Origin: Haemophilus parainfluenzae
GTDB lineage: Bacteria > Pseudomonadota > Gammaproteobacteria > Enterobacterales > Pasteurellaceae
DNA: 64,000 nucleotides
Reading direction: 5' to 3'
Assembly (NCBI RefSeq): GCF_900450995.1
Contig: NZ_UGHY01000002.1
Coordinates: 1 to 64,000 of the forward strand
The notes under the pieces were generated by a model. The model made no database searches and was not told the origin of the DNA. It was given only the letters and a program-made list of their open reading frames with translations. Positions within the stretch are counted from its first letter, which is position 1. Every line of letters begins with the position of its first letter. A program made the position numbers and the translations under genes. Positions 57,240-64,000 of this stretch are shown one piece after another.

Positions 57240-58058
57240 TTAAATATCAGTGGTTAAAGCACTTATTTCAGCTGAAATACTCTCTCCAAATTGAAGCAAT
57301 TTTTCTAATCTTGCGGTTTCAATACATACCATTGTTCTATATCCTTCTGGTTGCATCGCACTTGGTGTTTTCTCCCAAGGATTCCATAGCACAATTGAAT
57401 CTGCATGATGATGGGTAATTCGAATACGTCGATTAAATGCTTTATCCACCAACAATGTTTTATTTTCTTCTAATGAATAAATACAATCTACGCCCTGTTC
57501 AATTCTGCGTGTTGAAGGAACGTCTGTATGTTTACCTTGCAATGAGTCAAAACAACGACTTGGTAAATTTTGGACTTCAATTTTTGAAATATCACTAATA
57601 TTAAAATAACTGTGTAATGCCGCTTGAGCAGGTTCTTGTCCTAAATACGTTAAAGTCATTGTGCATTTATCGGTAAATTCCATTTTCATTTTGGCTTCAA
57701 TCACACCATATTCAGAAAACAGTGAAAATTCTAACCGCACTTCATTCGCTTGGAGATCATAATCACTCAATTGCCACAAACGTAAACGCGCTGTACCGTG
57801 TGAAGGTTGTTTAACGCCTCCAAACCAGGGGTAACAAAGCGGTACACCGCCTCGAATCGCGACACCTTTTGTAAAAGGTTCGATATCACTTAACCAAAAG
57901 ATATCCTGCTCAGCCCCTTTAGGTTGCCAATTTAATAATTGCGCCCCTTGTAATGCAATTCGAGCTGAACCTACGGAGTGATTTAAGATTAAAACAGGAA
58001 TTTCATTGATATGTTCTAAAGTTAATTCTGGTGTTAATTGTTGAATTTGAGCTGTCAT
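57240..58058 (-). CDS. yeaD: D-hexose-6-phosphate mutarotase (YeaD-like)
   Basis: The 272-residue aldose-1-epimerase-fold protein has QLLNWQPKGAEQDIFWLSDI, RGGVPLCYPWFGG, LHSYFNISD, and VLWNPWEKTP, with catalytic His and Glu (MVCIETARL). It interconverts anomers of glucose-6-phosphate. It stands between infC and thrS on the same strand, with a gap of 126 bases to thrS. Confidence 0.93.
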   Translation of the reverse strand: MTAQIQQLTPELTLEHINEIPVLILNHSVGSARIALQGAQLLNWQPKGAEQDIFWLSDIEPFTKGVAIRGGVPLCYPWFGGVKQPSHGTARLRLWQLSDYDLQANEVRLEFSLFSEYGVIEAKMKMEFTDKCTMTLTYLGQEPAQAALHSYFNISDISKIEVQNLPSRCFDSLQGKHTDVPSTRRIEQGVDCIYSLEENKTLLVDKAFNRRIRITHHHADSIVLWNPWEKTPSAMQPEGYRTMVCIETARLEKLLQFGESISAEISALTTDI

Positions 58059-58135
58059 ATTAGCCTCCTTGTGATAAGGCCATTATATAGAAGAAAGAGA
58101 TATTTGAGTTTATTTTTATACCGTGAATATAAAAA

Positions 58136-58155
58136 ACCGCACATCAAAGTGCGGT
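58136..58155 (-). terminator. Uptake-sequence-pair terminator of thrS
   Basis: ACCGCAC and GTGCGGT form the stem. On the minus strand it is followed by TTTTTATA. Confidence 0.82.
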
Positions 58156-58184
58156 CATTTTTAATTAAGATTTTAAAGAGTCAA

Positions 58185-60116
58185 CTACTCTTCACCCAAC
58201 AATTTCAACTCACGTTGTCTTACTTGGGATTTTAAGATTTCAGCAAATTCTTCAATAGTGAAAGTACCTAAATCAGCCCCTTTACGAGTACGTACTGCCA
58301 CTTTGCCTTCTGCGATTTCTTTATCACCGCAAACGAGCATATAAGGTACGCGGCGTAAGGTATGTTCGCGAATCTTAAAGCCGACTTTCTCATTACGTAA
58401 ATCTGCTTTTACGCGTAATCCAGCATCAGAAAGTTGTTTCACCACTTTTTGAACGTAGTCTGCTTGGCTATCTGTAATGTTCATCACAATCGCTTGAACT
58501 GGCGCTAACCATGCAGGGAAGAACCCAGCATATTCTTCAGTAATGATACCAATGAAGCGTTCAATAGAACCTAAAATCGCACGGTGAATCATAACCGGTG
58601 TACGGCGATCATTATCTTCTGCCACATAAGATGCATTTAAACGACCTGGTAATGCAAAGTCTAATTGGATAGTACCGCATTGCCATTCACGATCTAAGCA
58701 GTCACGTAATGCAAACTCAATTTTCGGACCATAGAACGCACCTTCACCTTCTTGAATTTCATATTCAAGACCGTTATGCGCTAATGCTGCCGCAAGACCT
58801 GCTTCTGCACGATCCCACATATCATCCGCACCAATACGTTTTTCAGGACGAGTTGATAATTTCACCTGAATATTTTGGAAACCGAACGTGCTGTAAATGT
58901 CGTAAACCATTTTAATACAGCTGGTTACTTCGCTTTCAATTTGATCTTCAGTACAGAAAATGTGTGCATCGTCTTGAGTGAAGCCACGGACACGCATTAA
59001 ACCGTGTAAAGAACCTGATGGTTCGTTACGGTGACAAGAACCAAATTCTGCCATACGGATTGGTAAATCACGGTAAGATTTTAAACCTTGGTTAAAGATT
59101 TGAACGTGTCCCGGACAGTTCATTGGTTTAATCGCATATTCACGGTTTTCTGATTGTGTAGTAAACATCAAATCACCGTAGTTTTGCCAGTGACCTGTTT
59201 TTTCCCATAACACACGATCCATCATGAACGGACCTTTCACTTCTTGATAATCGTATTCTTTTAATTTAGTACGTACGAAGGTTTCCAATTCACGGAAAAT
59301 TGTCCAACCATCGTTATGCCAGAACACCATACCCGGTGCTTCTTCTTGCATATGATATAAATCTAACGCTTTACCAATTTTACGGTGGTCACGTTTTGCC
59401 GCTTCTTCTAAGCGAGTTAAGTATTCAGCTAATTGTTTTTTATCTGCCCAAGCCGTACCATAGATACGTTGTAACATTTTATTTTTGCTATCACCACGCC
59501 AGTACGCACCTGCAACCTTCATTAATTTGAAGTGTTGGCAGAAACGCATATTTGGCACATGTGGCCCACGACACATATCAATGTATTCTTCGTGATGATA
59601 AAGCGCAGGCGTTGCGGTACGTTCGATGTTTTCATCTAAGATAGCCATTTTGTATGGCTCACCGCGTTTTTCAAAAGTATCTCTTGCTTCTTGCCAGCTT
59701 ACCGGAGTTTTGATTACGTCATAATTGGTTTTCGCCAATTCAAGCATACGTTTTTCAATCGCATCAATGTCTTCTTGCGTTAAAGAGCGGTCTAAATCCA
59801 CGTCATAATAGAAGCCATTTTCAATCGTTGGACCGATTGCCATTTTGACATCTGGGAATAATTGTTTGATTGCGTGACCAAGCAAATGCGCGCAAGAGTG
59901 ACGAATAATTTCTAAACCGTCTTCATCTTTTGCTGTAATAATTCCAAGGTTGGCATCTTCATTGATGATGTCACACGCATCACGACGTTCACCGTTTACA
60001 CGGCCAGCGATGGTTGCTTTGGCAAGACCGGCTCCGATATCTTGAGCCACTTCTAACACAGAAACTGGACGATCAAATTCACGTTTAGAACCGTCCGGTA
60101 AAGTAATAATAGGCAT
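58185..60116 (-). CDS. thrS: Threonyl-tRNA synthetase
   Basis: The 643-residue class II synthetase has an N-terminal TGS domain ([20 protein letters not shown]), the editing domain with [13 protein letters not shown] and [12 protein letters not shown], the catalytic core with [11 protein letters not shown] (zinc Cys) and a C-terminal anticodon domain. It charges tRNA-Thr. An E. coli-like operator could not be recognised in the 260-base gap before azoR, which holds an uptake core on each side. Confidence 0.98.
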   Translation of the reverse strand: MPIITLPDGSKREFDRPVSVLEVAQDIGAGLAKATIAGRVNGERRDACDIINEDANLGIITAKDEDGLEIIRHSCAHLLGHAIKQLFPDVKMAIGPTIENGFYYDVDLDRSLTQEDIDAIEKRMLELAKTNYDVIKTPVSWQEARDTFEKRGEPYKMAILDENIERTATPALYHHEEYIDMCRGPHVPNMRFCQHFKLMKVAGAYWRGDSKNKMLQRIYGTAWADKKQLAEYLTRLEEAAKRDHRKIGKALDLYHMQEEAPGMVFWHNDGWTIFRELETFVRTKLKEYDYQEVKGPFMMDRVLWEKTGHWQNYGDLMFTTQSENREYAIKPMNCPGHVQIFNQGLKSYRDLPIRMAEFGSCHRNEPSGSLHGLMRVRGFTQDDAHIFCTEDQIESEVTSCIKMVYDIYSTFGFQNIQVKLSTRPEKRIGADDMWDRAEAGLAAALAHNGLEYEIQEGEGAFYGPKIEFALRDCLDREWQCGTIQLDFALPGRLNASYVAEDNDRRTPVMIHRAILGSIERFIGIITEEYAGFFPAWLAPVQAIVMNITDSQADYVQKVVKQLSDAGLRVKADLRNEKVGFKIREHTLRRVPYMLVCGDKEIAEGKVAVRTRKGADLGTFTIEEFAEILKSQVRQRELKLLGEE

Positions 60117-60376
60117 AATTTTTCCTTATACAGTGGTCGCCCATACGAAAGGCAACATGCAAATAATGATTAAAAACAAACCGCACTTTCATTCACTCCC
60201 ACTATCGAGCAAACCAAGTGCGGCGGAGAATTTTAGCACTTTCCACCACACTTGTTAATATCTCGCTGAATTCTTTCCAATGAGTAAACAATGATTTTCC
60301 TGATAGCGACTTTATCTATTCAAAATTTCCGATAAAATGACCGCACTTTTGATAAATACAAATTAAAGGAAACTCT

Positions 60377-60958
60377 ATGAACGTATTAGTATTAAAATCA
60401 AGCATCCTTGCAGATAACTCTCAAAGCAATAAATTAGCCGATTACACCATTGAAAAATTAAAAGAGCACAATATTGTGGTACGTGATTTAGCGGCGCAAC
60501 CCCTTCCCCATTTTGATGCAACGGCAGCTACTGCGGTACGTGGCGAGCCTAAAACAACGGAAGAAAATGCACTTTTAGCGCTATCAGATGAATTAGTCGC
60601 TGAATTAAAGGCTGCGGATATCATCGTCATTGGGGCGCCAATGTATAACTTAGGCATCCCAACACAACTTAAATCTTATTTTGATTTTATCGCTCGCCCT
60701 CGTGTAACTTTCCAATACACCGCAAATGGCCCTGAAGGTTTACTTCAAGGTAAAAAAGCGATTGTATTAGCAAGCTTTGGTGGCATGTATGATGAAAACA
60801 ACAACGTGACGAATTACTTAAAAGCGATTTTAGGTTTTGTTGGCATTACCGATGTTCAGTTTGCTTATGCAAAAGGTATTGGATTAGGTGCAGAGGCAAT
60901 TGAAAATGCACAACGTTCAGCAAGAAATAAAATTGATGAGATCGTTGCTTCTCTCTAA
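60377..60958 (+). CDS. azoR: FMN-dependent NADH:quinone oxidoreductase / azoreductase
   Basis: The 193-residue flavodoxin-fold protein begins [20 protein letters not shown], with the FMN motif [20 protein letters not shown] and the later [16 protein letters not shown]. Family members reduce quinones and azo compounds with two electrons. AAAGGA is well placed before ATG. It is divergent from thrS. Confidence 0.94.
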   Translation: MNVLVLKSSILADNSQSNKLADYTIEKLKEHNIVVRDLAAQPLPHFDATAATAVRGEPKTTEENALLALSDELVAELKAADIIVIGAPMYNLGIPTQLKSYFDFIARPRVTFQYTANGPEGLLQGKKAIVLASFGGMYDENNNVTNYLKAILGFVGITDVQFAYAKGIGLGAEAIENAQRSARNKIDEIVASL

Positions 60959-61101
60959 TCACTGAATCAACCTCTTCTATTAAGCTATTTTGAGATATAT
61001 CTCGAAATGGCTTTTTTCTAATCAACTTTCTCTATTTTTAATATCTTTGGTTAAAAATTAAAAAAATATTGTAAAATCACGCCAATTTTTTGATTATTTT
61101 C

Positions 61102-61135
61102 TTGACTTATGCATTGTGTACTAGTTTAATAGTGC
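61102..61135 (+). promoter_or_regulatory. trp promoter with TrpR operator
   Basis: TTGACT (61102-61107) and TTTAAT (61125-61130) are spaced 17 bases. The operator GTACTAGTTTAATAGTGC (61118-61135) matches the TrpR palindrome GTACTAGTTAACTAGTAC at 15 of 18 positions and covers the -10 box. With transcription starting near 61137 the leader is only about 24 bases, too short for a Trp-codon attenuator. Confidence 0.85.
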
Positions 61136-61160
61136 AAAAGTTCAGAATACAGGATTGATT

Positions 61161-62711
61161 ATGAAAAATACCCCTTTTATTGCGGTGACCTCTCAACCGG
61201 TTCCCTATCATGCCGACACCACTGCAATTTTTAATACGCTTTGCAAACAGAACTCAAATTCTCTTCTCCTCGACTCTGCCGAAATTGGTAGTAAAAATAG
61301 CTTACAGAGCCTTATTCTGATTAATGCTGCCGTTAAAATTACTTGTTTAGGTAATCAGGTGACCTTTAGAGCACTGAATGCGAACGGCAAACAAGTGTTA
61401 AACGAAATTCATCCTGTATTAAGCCAACTCGGTACCGTAAGTGCGGTCAATTTTGAGAATGAATTTTCTGTGCAATTTGCGCCGCTTGACAATCAATTAG
61501 ATGAAGACAGCAAATTACAAGCTGCAACTATTTTTAATGGACTTCGTGTAATTTCTAACCATTATCAACATAGCAGCACACCTGTCTTTTTAGGTGGTTT
61601 ATTTGCTTATGATTTGGTGGCAAATTTTATTCCAATGCAAGGTGTTAAATTAAAAGATGATGGTATTAACTGCCCGGATTACAGTTTCTATCTCGCAGAA
61701 AACTTAATTACCATCGATCATCAAACCCAACAAGCTACCTTAAAAAGTTTCTGTTTCAGTCAAGAAGAGCAAGTGGAAGTCGCCAAGACAGCACTTTCTA
61801 TTGCTCAAAAATTAAAAAATATTGATGGCGTACTTTCCATTAAAGCGGCAAGTGATGAAGTCAGCACCAACTTTGAAGATCCTGAATTTATCAGCATTGT
61901 AAAAGCATTAAAACATCATATTAATATTGGTGATGTGTTCCAAATCGTGCCATCTCGACGTTTTTCATTAGCTTGCCCAAATACCCTTGCGAGCTATGCG
62001 CAATTAAAACATAACAATCCAAGCCCTTATATGTTCTACATGAAGGATGAGGATTTCATTTTATTCGGTGCATCACCAGAAAGTGCGTTGAAATATGCAC
62101 CGGATAATCGTCAATTAGAAATTTACCCAATTGCAGGTTCTCGCCCGCGTGGTTTTGATGCCCATGGCAATATTGACCCTGAATTAGATGCGCGTTTGGA
62201 ATTAGAATTGCGTCTTGATCATAAAGAGCAAGCTGAACATTTAATGTTAGTAGATTTAGCCCGTAATGATATTGCTCGCGTGTGTCAAAGCGGTACACGT
62301 AAAGTCGCCGAATTAATGCAAGTGGATCGCTATTCGCACATCATGCATTTGGTTTCTCGCGTAGTGGGTAAACTTCGTCCTGAACTTGATGCCTTACACG
62401 CTTATCAAGCTTGTATGAATATGGGGACTTTAACTGGTGCGCCTAAAATCAAAGCGATGCAGTTAATCTATCAATTTGAACAGCAAAAACGTCACAGCTA
62501 CGGCGGTGCGGTCGGTTATCTCACCTCTGATGGTCATTTTGATACCTGTATCGTGATTCGTTCTGCTTTTGTACAAAATGGCATTGCCCATATTCAAGCG
62601 GGCTGTGGTGAAGTGTTGGATTCTGATCCACAAATGGAAGCGGATGAAACTCGCCATAAAGCAGCTGCAGTGCTTAAAGCAATCAAACAAATCAATACCC
62701 AAGCAAAATAA
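61161..62711 (+). CDS. trpE: Anthranilate synthase component I
   Basis: The 516-residue enzyme makes anthranilate from chorismate and glutamine-derived ammonia. The feedback pocket motif is LLLDSAEIGSKN. The catalytic part shows GDVFQIVPSRRF, YPIAGSRPRGFD, HLMLVDLARNDIARV and GTLTGAPKIKAM. ATG 61161 is chosen (AGGA upstream) over TTG 61155. First gene of the trp operon, 12 bases before trpG. Confidence 0.98.
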   Translation: MKNTPFIAVTSQPVPYHADTTAIFNTLCKQNSNSLLLDSAEIGSKNSLQSLILINAAVKITCLGNQVTFRALNANGKQVLNEIHPVLSQLGTVSAVNFENEFSVQFAPLDNQLDEDSKLQAATIFNGLRVISNHYQHSSTPVFLGGLFAYDLVANFIPMQGVKLKDDGINCPDYSFYLAENLITIDHQTQQATLKSFCFSQEEQVEVAKTALSIAQKLKNIDGVLSIKAASDEVSTNFEDPEFISIVKALKHHINIGDVFQIVPSRRFSLACPNTLASYAQLKHNNPSPYMFYMKDEDFILFGASPESALKYAPDNRQLEIYPIAGSRPRGFDAHGNIDPELDARLELELRLDHKEQAEHLMLVDLARNDIARVCQSGTRKVAELMQVDRYSHIMHLVSRVVGKLRPELDALHAYQACMNMGTLTGAPKIKAMQLIYQFEQQKRHSYGGAVGYLTSDGHFDTCIVIRSAFVQNGIAHIQAGCGEVLDSDPQMEADETRHKAAAVLKAIKQINTQAK

Positions 62712-62723
62712 GGACGATAAATT

Positions 62724-63308
62724 ATGGCTAATATTCTCTTTTTAGATAATTTTGATTCATTCACTTATAACTTAGTGGATCAATTCCGTGTGCTTGGGCA
62801 TAACGTAAAAATTTATCGCAATGACACTAATTTAGAACAAGTGGTACAAGAGGCATTAAATACACCGGATACGATTCTTGCGCTCTCACCGGGACCAGGT
62901 ACTCCGGCAGAAGCTGGTATTTTGCTCCCACTTATTGATCGTTTAAAAAATGATGTGCCAATTATTGGTATTTGCTTAGGCCATCAAGCGCTTATTCAAG
63001 CCTTTGGTGGAGAGGTTGTACATGCAGGCGAAGTATTACATGGTAAAGTATCGCGCATTCAACATGATAACCAAGCCATGTTTAAAGATATTGCCAACCC
63101 AATGCCTGTGGCGCGTTATCACTCTTTAATGGGTAAAAACCTGCCTGACGAATTTATTGTCAATGCCGATTACAATGGTATTGTGATGGCGATTCGTCAT
63201 AAAACCTTGCCAATTTGTGCTTTCCAATTCCATCCAGAAAGCATTCTTACCGTGCAAGGTTCGAAATTATTACAACAATCTGTGGAATGGTTATTAAACA
63301 GAGATTAA
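62724..63308 (+). CDS. trpG: Anthranilate synthase component II (glutamine amidotransferase)
   Basis: The 194-residue class I amidotransferase has LDNFDSFTYNLVDQFRVLGH, ALSPGPGTPAEAG, the catalytic Cys in IGICLGHQALI and HPES near the end. It feeds ammonia to TrpE. AAGGA precedes ATG. It is not fused to trpD, unlike enteric bacteria. Confidence 0.97.
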   Translation: MANILFLDNFDSFTYNLVDQFRVLGHNVKIYRNDTNLEQVVQEALNTPDTILALSPGPGTPAEAGILLPLIDRLKNDVPIIGICLGHQALIQAFGGEVVHAGEVLHGKVSRIQHDNQAMFKDIANPMPVARYHSLMGKNLPDEFIVNADYNGIVMAIRHKTLPICAFQFHPESILTVQGSKLLQQSVEWLLNRD

Positions 63309-63704
<396 letters not shown>

Positions 63705-63715
63705 GGGACGAGATT

Positions 63716-64000
63716 ATGCAAACGGCTCAATTATTAGAACAACTTTACAGCGGAAAAACACTTAATAAAGAAGAAAGTGCGGTCATTTTTAATGCTATTA
63801 TGCAAGGCGAACTGAATAACGAACAAATCGCTGCCATGCTGATTGCGTTAAAAGTACGTGGCGCCACCATCGATGAATTAAGTGGTGCGGTATCTGCGTC
63901 TTTGCAAAATGCCAAACCATTCTCTCGCCCTGACTACCCTTTTGCGGATATTGTAGGAACGGGTGGCGATGGTCAAAATACCATTAATATTTCTACTGCC
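63716..64000 (+). CDS. trpD: Anthranilate phosphoribosyltransferase (partial)
   Basis: The first 95 codons are present ([40 protein letters not shown]). The PRPP-binding [14 protein letters not shown] lies at the end of the window. It transfers phosphoribose to anthranilate. An in-frame uptake signal (63773-63786) encodes part of KEESAVIF. The gene continues beyond 64000. Confidence 0.97.
   Translation, partial: MQTAQLLEQLYSGKTLNKEESAVIFNAIMQGELNNEQIAAMLIALKVRGATIDELSGAVSASLQNAKPFSRPDYPFADIVGTGGDGQNTINISTA

Noticed and set aside
60117..60376. T-box or thrS operator mimic
   Set aside because: No tRNA-Thr anticodon-like hairpin could be recognised; only uptake sequences and promoter-like AT stretches were seen.
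61136..61160. Trp attenuator leader peptide
   Set aside because: The space between promoter and trpE is too short and contains no Trp codons.

Overview
The window is Pasteurellaceae DNA, most likely Haemophilus parainfluenzae or a close relative. The chromosomal part carries about three dozen uptake signal cores (AAGTGCGGT or its complement). Its gene content and local gene pairs match Haemophilus: mukFEB, fnr-uspE, topA-LysR, rnm-pyrD, purEK-aspC, moaACDE, xseB-ispA-dxs, infC-rpmI-rplT, trpEG. The anti-CRISPR described below also points to H. parainfluenzae.

Region 1 (1 to about 19740) is the right part of a contractile-tail prophage integrated at the 3' end of a tRNA-Leu(CAA) gene. On the plus strand it runs: end of a head/connector gene, neck terminator, sheath, tube, tail chaperone, tape measure, Dit-like baseplate protein, baseplate plug, small membrane protein, baseplate hub, spike, gp25-like wedge, baseplate J, DUF2612 protein, tail fibre, fibre chaperone and five small unknowns. 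Three cargo modules interrupt this series. A RelE/HigB-type toxin-antitoxin pair lies on the opposite strand (7513-8107). A DUF4041 / GIY-YIG-like protein has its own CRP-like site (9190-10609). A C4-type antisense RNA with a leader ORF sits upstream of a P22-type antirepressor gene (10622-11834). On the minus strand next to the tRNA are a tyrosine integrase and a compact acrIIC4-aca2 anti-CRISPR operon (17692-18503) with a strong promoter that contains an inverted-repeat operator. No lysis gene and no second att copy is visible, and the other end of the prophage lies left of the window.

The prophage carries about 23 single-base frameshifts. Each is explained by one gained or lost base in a short homopolymer, and each repair rejoins two recognisable halves of one protein. 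The 44 kb of host DNA shows only one such break in a host gene (pyrD), plus breaks inside an IS. The break-containing genes are listed as pseudogenes, but sequencing error is a serious alternative.

Region 2 (about 19.7 to 64 kb) is host chromosome. It has iron storage (two ferritins with iron-type control sites), a 400-bp inverted-repeat-bounded element, exonuclease I, a DMT permease, the MukBEF condensin operon, Fnr and UspE, a periplasmic DUF4198 protein, topA with a LOG-family gene, a LysR regulator, RNase AM, a frameshifted pyrD, pepN, PurR-controlled purEK, an aminotransferase, and molybdopterin synthesis under a probable Moco riboswitch with ybhK divergent. An IS3-family insertion between ybhK and thiI follows. 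Then come xseB-ispA-dxs, infC-rpmI-rplT, yeaD, thrS, azoR, and the trp operon with a TrpR operator over its -10 box and a tautomerase-like gene between trpG and trpD. Most host transcription units end in hairpins built from two inverted uptake sequences.
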